DNA of 64,000 nt from Dactylellina haptotyla (Eukaryota > Ascomycota > Orbiliomycetes > Orbiliales > Orbiliaceae): assembly GCA_031310005.1 (NCBI GenBank), contig CM062383.1:1302001-1366000 (forward strand), given 5' to 3'. Shown piece by piece: positions 11,442-23,581 of the stretch. The notes under the pieces are model-generated. The model saw nothing but the letters and a program-made list of their open reading frames with translations, was not told the origin of the DNA and ran no database searches. The first letter of the stretch is position 1. Every line of letters begins with the position of its first letter. A program made the position numbers and the translations under genes.

Positions 11442-12334
11442 TTAGTGGCCACCATACATCTGCTTGAAGTAGGTCTTGGAGTCGCTAGTCTGGATTGTAG
11501 GTTGGCCTTTGGTCCAGTTGGCCGGGCAGACTTCACCGTACTTCTCAGTGAACTGGAAGGCATCAATCAGTCTCAGGGTCTCATCGACGCTTCGTCCCAC
11601 TGGTAAGTCGTTGATTGTGATTTGTCGGACCACGCCCTTGGGATCGATGATGAAGAGGCCACGGAGAGCGATTCCCTCTTCTTCCAGCAAAACACCGTAG
11701 TTCTTCGAGATCTTGTGGTTCTTGTCGGAGAGGAGAGGGAACTGGCAGCCGCCGAGGCCACCGTCCTGGCGAGAGGTGTTGGCCCAGGCGAGGAGGCTGT
11801 ACTCGGAGTCGACAGATGCAAAGATCACAGAGGCGTTACGGTCTGTGAACTGCTGGACGGCGTCCGAAAAGGCAACAATCTCGGTTGGGCTAGCGGTTGT
11901 CGCGGAAAGTTAGCTCGGGAAATACTCTACGCCATATCGAAAATGCGCCTAGTTTGAGAAAGAGAGAGAAAAGTTTTACCAGACGAAAGTCCAGGCCATT
12001 GGGATGAAGCCGAGGATGAGCCATTTGCCCTTGTAACTGTCGCTGTCGATATCTAGATTGGACCGAGAAAAATTACCAATTTGTCAGAATTCAGCAGGCT
12101 CTTCGAAAATCACGTTGGTTGCGGCTTCAAATTGGCTACCGCTTTGGGTTTATGGGCAGATCGGCAACCGGACAATGCAGGAACCAGCCAGCCCAGCCAG
12201 CCCGGGAGCAAGTAGGCGCAGATAGGAAAGCCTTTGTTTAGAAAAGAGTGCGGGAATCACCAACCCTCGATGGTACCGTCAATGACGGCCAAGCCCTTGA
12301 AGGCAGGAGCTGGTTGCTGGACACGGGCAGTCAT
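11442..12334 (-). CDS. Typical 2-Cys peroxiredoxin (Tsa1/Prx1 class)
   Basis: Thioredoxin-dependent peroxidase that reduces hydrogen peroxide and alkyl hydroperoxides, normally cytosolic. Three exons (12334-12265, 12052-11980, 11889-11442) join to 196 residues. The peroxidatic Cys48 sits in the active-site motif PMAWTFVCPTEI (the PxxxTxxC pattern) and its codon is split by intron 2. The resolving Cys169 is in GEVCPANW. The GGLG motif (QDGGLGG) and a C-terminal YF (SKTYFKQMY) are both present; in this family that pair marks eukaryotic, overoxidation-sensitive enzymes that can act in peroxide signalling. No targeting peptide is seen. The first intron is long (212 bases) for this window. Confidence 0.96.
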
Positions 12335-15300
12335 TTTTGAAGATTGTTTCGTCAATTCGTGAAGCTCGAGGCCTGTGGTCGAGGGCGAGAGTGTGATGGT
12401 GTGTTGATGAAGAAGGTGAGGAAGGTGAACTGTCTACTAGAGCAAAGCGGCGTCGTATTAGCACTGTTGAAGAAAGAAGAATGTTTGGGCCGTATTCTTA
12501 TTATAATATCAAAATCCAGCCGCAATAGTGCGGATTGCTAAAGACTTACGAAAGCTCCTGCAGCTCCGGTCTGAGATAGAGTAGGTGGCGGACTTACGCG
12601 ACGGGTATCCAACAGCGAGCCTTGCCGGCTGGGTTTCAAGGTATGGATGATATGATTGATTTGGGGGCGGAACGGAACAAGATGGGAGTGAGGTAGAGCG
12701 ATCTATCTATCTATATAATCCGACAACGACGAGGGAGAGCAGGCAGTCAGGCAGGCAGGGCAAGAACTGAAGAGAAGAAGACCCGGTACGAGTGATTTAT
12801 ATATTAATGCTGCAGGGAAAGGAAGAAAAGTTTGGGGGTCTGCGCTGCCTTTTTCCGGGATGGAGGTTCAGGTGCTGGACGAGGTTTAATATAGACTTTC
12901 CAGTCTGCTATTACTCTTCTTTCAGCATCCGATATTAATTTAACTGTGGGCAGACATAATACCATACTAACTCGGTGTCTTAGATCTGAGGCATCTCCTC
13001 AGGCCGGCTTGCATCAACCAGCGGATGCAGATGGGTCGGTGTGTGCTATGGGCTCGAAGCAGCGGCAATGCGAGAGCGCTGGTGAGCACTCCGCTTGTTC
13101 TAGTCTACCCGCAGGGATCTCAACTTTACTGCTTCATCGATGGCATGTTCTTCTCACGTTCTCTCCTTATGAATTCTATCCGTCTGCCACTTCCTTCTCG
13201 TCCTCCCGTTTCCGCCTGCGTCTCGCAGGTTGCAGCGCCGCGGGCGCAGATATCTGACCCTGAATTCTCCCATGCAGCCCGCCGCTGCTCCCAATGGCCT
13301 GGCCCACAGCCTGGAAGCCCTCGGATTCATGCCGTTCTCAAAAGAAAATTTTTTTACACGCAAATGTTAAAGCTGGAACCAAACGAGCGATTCGCATTCC
13401 TGTTTCCGTATAGAGAGAAAGAGAGAGCGCGTCACTCCCAAAATGGGTCTCGGAACTCAGGCCACTGTCACCTTTAGCTCCGCCTAGGTGGGACACCACC
13501 ACCCCAGCAAGCTGGAATCGGTGATAGATCCCTGGTGGCCCAGACCAACCAGCATCCGAGGAGAACAGAGCTTCCTAGCCAACCCGCTCTCTCAACAAGG
13601 CTCCTTTGGAGGGGATATCGAGGTCCTAGTTTTATGCGAATGAGAATCAAGCTGTATGCAAGCCTCGGGCGCTGAAAGATGGATGTTCCCTGAAGTCGAT
13701 TCCAACTCAAACACGCGGATCGGGTAACAGTGCGCCATTCGATCGTACATGTACCTCAACATACATACAAACACAGAGCCCTCCAATTGATGGAGATCTC
13801 TCAGCAAGTCCGCTTGAGCCTCCTTGCTTCCCATCCGGCCAGGGGTGGTGCATTGTTGTGTGGTGTGTGATGGTGTGAAGTCCAACCTGCATATTGGCAA
13901 AGCCGGCATGTTTAGTCGAACCGACGAGAAACTAAGCTGATAACAGCTCAAAAAAAAGTTGCCAAAAAAGTTGGCCCCATAATTCAAAGAGTCACTCTCA
14001 AATCAGAACCCCAGAAAAAATTTTGGGACAGAATTGCGCGCGAAAAGATGCCAAGTTTGTCGCGAAAGCACGGTCAATATTGCCAAACCACGAATATTAA
14101 TCATCAAGGTTTCGTCACGCTAAAGATCTAGAATGGCCGGTATTTATCAGCACCGAAAATATTACTGACAGCTAAGGTAATCACGGACGATCCATCTGAT
14201 AATGATTAGGAAGCTAATAAGCTGTTACGGCCTCCGAGATATTGATCGATGACTCTGAAATTGTCCGATATCGCTTGGTTCCAGCTGTTTGCGCGCACAA
14301 AGATCCGTGAATACCCTTCCGCATTGTAAATTGAGCTCGGAAAGCTGCGTACGTGGAAGCTAGGGACCAAAATTCGAGACGGAGACCTAACCACACCCAA
14401 CACGGCTTCCAACACCTCCAAGCCGGGTCTCGTGAGGTTGAGAGAACGTTGTGTAACAGCGGCCCAGCAGGACGGTTCCACACTGATCAGATTGCTTGTT
14501 TCATCTGTATCGTCATGGAACAGATTACCTCCAGAATCTCTACAACAATTAATCTCCGTATCTACGCTGTTGAAGTCCTTCGGGTGCCTGGGGTGCATAT
14601 TCTTCCTTTTCTGGTAGTATCTCCACATCTGCATACACCCTTTTCTGGTTCTTGTTATAGACCTTACTATTTTTCCTGCAAAGTCTTCGGTCAAAGATAC
14701 ATATCCCTGGTTTCCGACAGGATCCTATATATCCTTTACCAAGGGCTGAAGAAACCCCCTTACATAAAACCCCCGCAGATTACTTACAGGTTCGCATTAG
14801 ACGGGTAGACGTTTCAGATCTCAATCATTATCCCGATAAATGTGCCATCAATATTGCATGTGCATGCGCGGGTATGGGAGTATCAGTGCAATCATGTACC
14901 TTGAATGTTCCGTCCTGGCTTGGATGCTTTCCGGGCGCCTTCTAGAAGCATTTTGCATTCGTGAAATCTTAACCCGCATGCTCTAAAGCGGCTGTAAAGA
15001 GCAAGGGTAAAACAGGGTGGGTATTCTATCCGCAGTGGTCAATTCGTGGATTCCATTGACTGTTGGAATACACAACCGGTGTATCTCATGATCAGCTACG
15101 GCGGCAGCTAGTTCGACATTATGTAGCAAATATTCATCTCTAATATAGTATCTAGTTTCTAATTTCCTCGTCCGTCACCAAGTACTCAGCGCATCCGCAT
15201 GACGGCCCCCCAAATAACCTCTACCCCAATGCTTTTACATATGGAATATACATATGCCTACATATATAAGAATTGGGAACAGCGTGTTGGGAAGAGGTCT

Positions 15301-15684
15301 GGGATGGTCGGAGATAGCGGTGTTTGGGGTGTTGTGCTACCCTGCAGCACTAGCTAGCTTCTACGCATCATCGATTCAAGGCACTTACACAACGTGCATT
15401 GGAGCATCTGCCGCGACATTAGAGCGTATACCCGAACTTGACCCCGAGCCTCTTAGTAATCAGGCCGTAACCCAATCTCTGCCACTTTATAATCGCCAGC
15501 TTTTATTTGCCCCTCCGGTGTGAATATTCCTCCGTTACATTATCTGCCCATCGCATCGATCCCGTTGTCGAATCAGCCGAGGTACCTGGTTACATCACTA
15601 CGAAGGCTCAGTGAAACCAATCCCAACCCAAGCGCGCGGGGAAAGAGAAATATAGCAAAGCAAAGTAAAACCAAAGCAGACATC
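12335..15684. promoter_or_regulatory. 3.3-kb divergent gap (peroxiredoxin / WD40 gene)
   Basis: No gene is recognised here. Short tracts occur (ATCT units near 12702-12715). Two overlapping opposite-strand open frames near 14206-14808 (162 and 151 codons) and one at 13025-13477 lack any family signature, and their composition does not favour one strand. An unrecognised small gene cannot be excluded. The right end holds the leader of the WD40 gene. Confidence 0.5.
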
Positions 15685-18248
15685 ATGAATAACCCGGCCT
15701 ACCACGCGGGGAGCCGGTTATCGGATAGCGACGATACCGAGGACAATGATATGGACTACGAGCCGTCTGATACCGTTACACAAGAAAGCCGCGAGAGCAC
15801 ATCGGCGTTGGAATCAACCACTGAGGACGAGGACGACGAGGAAGAGGTCGGCGAGCCCGAATATTTTGGTGCGCATACCCTCCCAGACACAGAGAACAAG
15901 GCATCTGCGGCCGGCTTCGGTGTATCTCGATGATCTAGAGCTAATATAACCCACAACAACATAGACAGCGTACAGGCTCTCCTCGGCCAAGCGCTAGCGC
16001 AATATGAAGAGGAAACTGGGGAGGAAGGGCAGGAAGATGAAGAAGGTGACGAAGAACAAGGTGGCATCGTCGAGCTTATTATGGAGGAGGGCGATGACGA
16101 CCTATGGGATGGCGAGGATAGCGACGAAGAGGAACAGCAGGTGTTCACTATTGTTGGCAACACATTCCGTGTTAGATTACCACACTCTCGCAGGCGGCAT
16201 CGGGGTCCTAGAGACCTATCATTGGAAAACCTAGAACCGGTACCTAACGACCAGGGGCGTGAGTTGATGAGTAATGGGGATTTCGGATACGTATGTTCAG
16301 TTAAATGGATATATTTTAAGGGATAGCGCTAACCCGTCTCCATCATAGTATGAAATTGCTCAACAGTCACCTCGAAAGAGGAGACGAAGCTCAGGTGCTT
16401 CCACGAGGTCACCGACGACTCCAAAGTCGCCCCAAGCTGCTCGTTCTCCGGAGAGCGCAGCGTATCCTGCTTCTCCAAGATCGCCTGGAACACCACGTCC
16501 ATTAAGTAGGCAACAGATGGTGACATCAGAAATCCTAGAATCATCATGCAAACGCCAGAGAATGCTTCTAGGCAGGCGGCTACTCCTCAGAGAAATGGGA
16601 GTATATACCGGCGAGCCAGCTAAGATGATAGATTCTCTAGTCGCACAATCTTTGATCCCAACGAGCACTGAGAAGGTCCTCCATTTCGATGCGAGATGCT
16701 ACTCTGGTCAGTTCTCTGAGGATGGAAATTTCTTCTACTGCTGTTCGCAGGATATGGTAGTTCGAATGTACGATACTAGCAACCCATATGATTGGAAGTA
16801 CTACAGGAGTGCCGAGTATCCAGGTGGGCACTGGACAATCACAGATGCATCCCTAAGTCCTGATAACAGGCAGCTTGCATACAGCAGCCTGGATTCCTCT
16901 GTATACATGGCTCGAACGCAATCAAATGACGATGATGACGACCTAACATTACTCGACTTTTCGGATGGTCCTAGGCAGTACGCTATGCGAAATGGCACAC
17001 CGGTAAGAAATTAATTTTATAAAGCATATGTATTATGGAAAACTGACAAGACTGCAGATATGGTCGATACGATTCTCAGGTGATGGCAAGGAGCTCGTCG
17101 CTGGTGCAAAAGACGACTCTTTATATGTATACGACATCGAAATGCAAAGATCTATCCTCAAACTTACAGGGCACACCAATGATGTTAATGCTGTCTGCTA
17201 CGGAGATAAATCATCGCCTCACATCATATTCTCTGGATCTGATGACTCAACGATAAAGATTTGGGATAGAAGGAGCATGGCCTCCGGAAGGGAGGCCGGT
17301 GCTTTCCTAGGCCACATGGAAGGCTTGACTTATATCGACTCTAAAGGGGACGGCAGATATGTTCTTAGTAATGCTAAAGACCAGACAATGAAATTATGGG
17401 ATATCAGGTTTGAATACCCGAAAGTGCAAAGCAAAACACCGTATCTAATGGTCTATACAGAAAATTAACCGACAGATCCACATACGAGAGAGGTGGCATC
17501 ACGAACCACGCCAGTGGCTTCGATTACAGATTTGAAAAGTAAGTGACATAGGAAACCGACGGAAATACGTTGCGAAATCTAACACCTCATTCTACTAGTT
17601 ACGATTATCACCCGATCCGCAAGCACCCGAACGACAACTCCGTCGTCACCTTCCGCGGCCACCGTGTTCTCAAAACCCTTATCCGCTGCCATTTCTCTCC
17701 TTCCACATCATCAGGCAGTCGGTATGTCTACACCGGATCCGAAGACGGCCGAGTCTTCATCTACAACCTCGACGCGACCATCGCCGGTGTCATTGACGTG
17801 CAAAGCTCCACTTTCGATCGCCGGCCGCAGCCATCTTACAACTGGCGCGGATTCGGTTTCTCAAGGGGCCGACCAGCCTGGGAAACGGTTACGAGAGATG
17901 TTTCATGGCATCCTGATGCCCCGATGATTGTGAGCACTTCGTGGGATGGGTACGGACAAAGTCAGGGTATGCATAATCAGAGTCTCCCCCAGATTTGAGA
18001 GAAGCACTATAATCTAACGATGTTTCGAATGGGATACAGGTAGCGTCGCAATACACGGCTGGGACGGTAAGATTCGCGGAGAGGGAATGACGAGAGATGA
18101 TTTTGGTTATTGGAATAGAAAGCGAAGAGGGTTGAGGGATAACTGCGACGGTGACGATAAGAGGAGCGGAAGCCCTGTGAGGACCGACGAGCAATTGAGG
18201 CCGAGACGACCTTATAGGAATACCTCTATGTCTGGTTGGGATGCTTGA
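15685..18248 (+). CDS. WD40 protein of the DCAF11 (WDR23) / LEC14B family
   Basis: Seven exons (15685-15919, 15965-16290, 16349-17002, 17058-17407, 17476-17538, 17599-17966, 18040-18248) join to 734 residues. The first 200 residues are very acidic (EDEDDEEEV, MEEGDDDLWDGEDSDEEE), then a Ser/Pro-rich linker (SPRKRRRSS). The propeller starts near FDARCYSGQFSEDGNFF. Clear blades include WSIRFSGDGKELVAGAKDDS, GHTNDVNAVCYGD with KIWDRRSM, GHMEGLTYIDSKGDGRY with MKLWDIR, and FRGHRVLKTLIRCHFSP. The order and motifs match animal DCAF11/WDR23 and plant LEC14B, which act as substrate receptors of CUL4-DDB1 ubiquitin ligases; that role is inferred for the fungus. The tail is basic and Arg-rich. The ATG at 15685 gives the acidic head; upstream in-frame ATGs exist but add no conserved sequence. 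Confidence 0.9.
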
Positions 18249-18778
18249 TCATCTTTCCATTCGATTGGACGAGTATATCACGGATATTACCTGGTAAATA
18301 ATATTTTGGACTTTTTTTTTGACTTGAAATTATTTGGAATTTGTCCATTGCTAGCGCGTCACTCGAGTAAGATTCACGTATTACTTTTGAAATGAGCTAG
18401 TAGATACATCTGGGAAATGATATTCTCATCTATGAACATACTGTATCCGGTAAATACATGATTTCGTTATATATATGTTTTGGGCAGAAACAACACTCGA
18501 TTCATAACATCATTCCAGCATTACAAAAGAGGCAAAGGAAAAGTAAATACAGGATTAGTAAGAAAAATTTTTAAGAAAAGAAATTCGTTAGTAATATATA
18601 CGGTGAACTATTATAGGATATCAATTTTCTTGAGCAGCAAGCAGATAGAGCGCTTAAACGCGTTTTCGGTCATGCAAATCCCCTAAAATACTTTCGACTT
18701 TCAAAAAAAGAACACCTCGTAAATCAGTCTTCCGCGATGTCAAACCACGGTAAATTTCTTTGTGAACCATTTAAATGA
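18249..18778. other. Convergent intergenic region (WD40 gene / annexin)
   Basis: About 530 AT-rich bases between two 3' ends. Runs of T (18308-18318) and A fit untranslated regions. Nothing else is seen. Confidence 0.6.
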
Positions 18779-21611
18779 CTACTGTTTAACAACAGCAGTG
18801 GTATGGGTGTCGACTGAGATCATATGGATCAAGAATTCTTGGTATGTTCTGTTGAGAAAAGAAAGAAAAAACTGTTAGTTCCAATCGAAATCTAGGTTGA
18901 GGAGGAACTAGGGCGATCGACATACCCAGAGCATTCATTCTTGATTCGCTCCTTCAATGACAAACCGTATTTAGCTTTATACGCCTCTTTAACGAGGGTC
19001 AAATGCTCGGGATCCCAGTGAATACGGGTGAGTCTGGCGACAAGGAGATCATCGCGAGTACCGACACCCTTCATTGACTCTTCAAGGAGACGAGCGTCAC
19101 GAGCCGGCTTGTTGAGGACGCCGTTGAGGATGTGCAAGAGAGCTTCTCCCTATTGTTAGAAAGCCGATTAGTTAGTACCATCATCTGTTAAAAAAGTTGG
19201 ATCGATGTCAGTAGACGTACGACTAGTCCTGTAATCTTCTCGGCGATCAGCCTGGCCAAATCCTGGTCAAAGAGCTTCTTGTATAGCCTCATCATCTCCC
19301 GCAGATGCGTACTGCTCCTCGTAACAACAATCTTGCCAACAAATAGAGAATCGGCCTTGTCTTTGGTGAGAGCATCATGAAGATCCTCTGCGTCGTCACG
19401 AACCGCATCAAGATAGACCTTGTCCCACTCGTTCATACCACGGGCATCGAGTTGCATAAGAACAAGTTCCTTGAACTTTTCACCAGTGGCTTTATCAGCT
19501 GTCAGCTCCTTGACGAGTGCCTTTTCGAGATTGTTATCGTTTTTGGAGTCGCGGTAGGAGTCTCTAATATCGAGGATATCGTCGTTCTCACGGCCCATAA
19601 GGGCTTCAATGAGGAGGGCATGTCTAAAGTTCTATAGAATTGTTAGAATTTATGGGTACATGGTGGCAAGCTAAATCATATACTCACTGGCTTCTGGTTC
19701 GACAAAGTTGCCCAGTAGGATTCGGATTCGAATGGGCCTAAGGCGCACACGTATGCAGCGAGCTGAACCTTCCCGCTAAGTTGTGCTTTTAAGTGTTTCG
19801 CCAGGTTGACATTTCCCTGTTGTATTTTGTATTTAGAATCTCCGCAGTCCAACTAGAGAAGAAGAGATAAAGGGGCTCACCATTGGGTGCACTTTCTTAT
19901 ATTCCGCCCTAAGCTTAATGATCTGCTCCCCGGAGAGGAAAGGAATGACCTTCACAACGGCACTGACATCTGCGACCTTTCCTTTCAGAGCCTTGTAAAG
20001 TATCTGAGCGTGGTCGCCAGCATCGTATCTCGGTTCTGCGGGGCGTTTCTTCTCGTCTGGTCGGATATATTCGCTCTTGCTGCGACTACGAGAGCTGCTA
20101 CGATGGCGGCGATGGTGGCCGCTAGATGATACTTGCGCTGAATATCCACCGCCCGCAGAACCGAGAGAGGTTCCCAGAGCAAAATTGCCGCCAACATCGA
20201 AATTGAATCCTCGGTCTCTGGGGCCAAATCCTGGAGATGGTAATGGCGAGATGGTGTAATAGGATGGGCGATAAGCGTCTGCTGGATAGTCATCGTAACG
20301 GTCACGATCATTATAATACTCTCGATCGCTGATGGTCATCCTCCCGAGGTCGGTATTCAAAGGGGCTACATGGTGCCCAACCGACCTTGCCCGCTGGCGG
20401 CCCCCAGACGGCTCGCTGACGAGGTAGGTTGAACCAGGCCGCCCAGAACTGACTGGAGACTGTGGACGCTGGACATATCTAACACCAGCAAGGTCATCTC
20501 TTGGAGGAGATTCGCGACGGTGGGACGAGTGCTCATAGCGAACCAAATGGCCGGCGGCAGCACCGGCAGCACCGGCAGCAACTGCTAAAGGTAGAGTACC
20601 AGCCGACTTACGGGGGTCGCTGAGATGGCCAGCGGAACGTCTTGGGTCACCATAGTGGGAATCCCCATCGTAGCCAGCTCTCTGCCGTCCTCTCTCTCTT
20701 TCTTGCTCCCTGATTCGCTCTTCTTGGAGCAGACGTTGGATCTCGCGCTCTCTTTCCCTTTCCCTATTTCTCTCCCTGTCCTTTTCCCGTTCACGTTCGC
20801 GCTCACGCTCACGCTCCCGTTCTCGCTCGTTTACAAGTGCCAATGCACCTGCTGACCTTCGAGGGTCCTGCAACTGACCGGCTGAGCGCCTCGGGTCTCC
20901 ATAGGCTTCAGCGTACTGCGCAGCCTTGTAACGCTCTGCCTTGTCCTTTTCAATTCTCTCCTCTTCCCTTTCTCTGTCCCGTTGTCGCTGTCGCTCGATA
21001 TCCCTCTCTCGTTTCTTGCGGTCTCTCTCACGTTCACGTTCTCGATCATCTTCAGAGTCCTCGCTTGACCAGGCGAGGTCATTGTCACGCTTTTCCTTCT
21101 TCTCCTTCTTACCTAGGGAGAGGGAACCCTTGACTCGATTAGTTTTCAAATTAACATCCAACCCACGGCTGGTGGGGCCAGCTGAACCACCCTTCGACTG
21201 CTCCATTGCTCGCTGCTCCGCAAGCTCCCGTTCATATATCCGCGCCCAATCATTCTGGCCAGCGGAACTTCGGGCGGGGTTTGTATCCCGACGCTGCGCG
21301 CCGCGTGATTGCGACCGGGCCCTAGGCTGGTCGGCAAACCTGACGCCGGGAGAAGGTGGTCGTCGGCCGGATACTATGGTCGCGGATGGTTGAGAGGAGG
21401 CGCTGTAGATATCATCTGGAGGAGCGGGGGCATGTGGCATGGGTACTGGGGCGGGATATGTGGTCCTCGGGTAAGAGTCCTTGGGAGATTCCGGAAATCC
21501 TCCTGGAGGGCCGTAGGCTGGCCCTTTGGAGCGAGAGCGGGGTGCTGGGGCGGGAACATGCTCTATTCTAGTTTCCCGCCTGTCGTAGTCGTCGTAGGTT
21601 CGTCTCGACAT
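18779..21611 (-). CDS. Fungal annexin with a long disordered N-terminus
   Basis: Calcium- and phospholipid-binding protein family. Five exons (21611-19881, 19816-19688, 19631-19221, 19149-18926, 18848-18779) join to 854 residues. Residues 1 to about 530 are disordered and charged: Pro/Ser-rich start, then long Arg/Glu runs (REREREREREKDRERNRE) that may form a charged helix, and four copies of DPRRSAG/DPRKSAG. Residues 531-854 form the annexin core: AQILYKALKGKVADVSAVVK (repeat I), NFRHALLIEALMGRENDDIL (II), FKELVLMQLDAR (III) and LLEESMKGVGTRDDLLVARL (IV). Repeat IV keeps the KGxGT calcium loop; repeat I has lost it. The last exon was found by joining ECSG to TYQEFLIHMIS. Filamentous fungi are known to have such long-tailed annexins; their role is unclear. 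Confidence 0.9.
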
Positions 21612-23581
21612 GGTGATTCTTTTATCTCAGGTTGAAACAACAAACACTGAAAATTAAAAATGGGCTATGAGGCTAAGGTTTTCTTGGAATCCAGTATCTT
21701 TGCTAGATAGCAGAATTTCAAGAAGGGTCTCTTTTTTAATTCTGAGATTTTCTGAGACCTCCTTTTGTCAGCACTGGTTCGGTTACTGTATGAGGAAAGT
21801 GGGGGAAGTGAGGAGAGACCTAGAGCTCAGACTGGGGGGGAAATCGCATACCTGGAGAATTCGAAGAAACCGTCAACAGCCAGAGCAAAGTTATGATGTG
21901 GCGACAGGAGAGATGGCAAAACCGCAGATGCTGTCAGGCGAGGCTTTTATCAAACCTGGAGATTGATCCTGCTGGGAAGCAAAAATAGCAGAGGAGCGGA
22001 GTAAGCAGCCACTAGCGTTAAGAGGTCTCAGTATTTATGGCACAGCGAAGGAGCGATAATTCGGATCCAAGCAATCTGCAATTTCGGCAGGGTGGACGGC
22101 ACAGAGCCAGCCAGCACCAGATTATCCTCAAACATACAACGGCAGCAGCCGGGTGGCATCCCAAGCTTCAAGTCGTGCTTTCCGACAGCAGAGCCAGGAT
22201 GGAGGACTGGCCGACCGATTTCTCCGTCTCTCCTCTGGGAGCTTTGGCGTTAGTCGACTGTGGATGGTCGTTTTTGTGAGAATTCAGTCATTCGATTCAT
22301 TCGAGCCCCGCCTGCTGCTTCAGCTGCCATGCTCTGAGCGCTCATTCACCCTTATCATGCAGGCCTGATGCATGACGAAGTTATGACTAGGTTCAGATGC
22401 AGGATGTGCGCTTGGGAGGGGCAACTAGTCCCCGTCTGGTCATGCGGGCACTCCGAATTGCTTCTGCCTCCGTCTCTCGCTTTCTCGCTCGCTGTTCTCC
22501 TGCTGCATGTCTTTCTGCATGGCGAAATCCTGCTCCTGTTTGTGCTACGCCGGTGCACTTGTTTCCTTTCTTTTCTTTCGGATGGATAGGCCTCATGAAG
22601 CTTGCCGTCGACTCGGTGTCGATAGCTTCCGCATTGTCGAATCGCCTCTGCTTTGAGGTGCAGTAGCCCAGGGGCTGAGTGCAGGGTGACCCGAAACATG
22701 CTGTTGGATTTTGGCGGCCAATTGGGCGTGTCAACACATCCTGCGTTCCGGGCCAAGACGTCGTTGCGACATCAGAATCTCAATCCGTCAAGCTTTCAAG
22801 CCACCCGAGCGTGGTGCTATCCCGATCTTGGAACCCACCTGCAGACGCCCGTTACTATAAAAGAATGTGTACGCGTGCATGTGCTGTAAAGATAGCATCA
22901 ATGTCTATTGTATTTTTATAATCGCCCTCGAATAGCTACATCGGCGGAACGGGTAAAACAAAAAGGCTTCGTTCATAGAGGTAATATTTAACCCCTGGAA
23001 AGAATATTCAACATGACGATCGAAACAAAGGCCAATTCTCGGAAAGAAGAAGAAAAGTTAACAGAATGCAGTTCTTTTTCTTCACGCAAAAAGTTCAACT
23101 TGAAAAATGTATAATGATAAAAGCTTTGAAAAGGAAGAAGCGACGCTGAGGTCATGAGATTTTCTTTGAAAAAAAAGTTGCAGGCAGCGGTTACAAGTGC
23201 CGTTCCAGTGAGACTACAAAAAGAAACACTGTGAATCGAGAGAGGCCGCTCTGCATCGCGTGAGAATGTATGACACAAGGGAAACCAGGAGAATGGAAAT
23301 AATAAAAACGCTCGGACCAGAATGCCGCTTAAACGCCGAAAAACATAAAAAAGTACATAGGAAAATTGCCAAAGTCCAGCTTGTTAGAAGAGGGAAAAAG
23401 AAACGAGAGGGAGAGCAAAGGACAGGATAGCGCGGAACAGTGAAAACGCTTCGATATAAGGCTGAGAGGGGACAATACTAGCAAGCGAAACCTCCTGGAA
23501 CGAAAATGTATAAAAGCAGGGGCGAATCTAAGGAAAACAGATTATTCAGGAAGTCGCAATTTTGTTACTATCTAGCAGAAT
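21612..23581. other. Gene-free region between annexin and septin genes
   Basis: Two kilobases upstream of the annexin and downstream of the AspE gene. It holds the annexin promoter and the septin 3' region. Open frames near 22355-22756 overlap on both strands and look like chance. No gene is recognised. Confidence 0.55.

Noticed and set aside
13025-13477. 150-codon open frame in the gap upstream of the peroxiredoxin gene
   Set aside because: No family signature or compositional sign of coding; frames on the opposite strand overlap it.
14206-14808. Overlapping 162-codon (minus) and 151-codon (plus) open frames
   Set aside because: They exclude each other, lack recognisable motifs and show no start or splice support.
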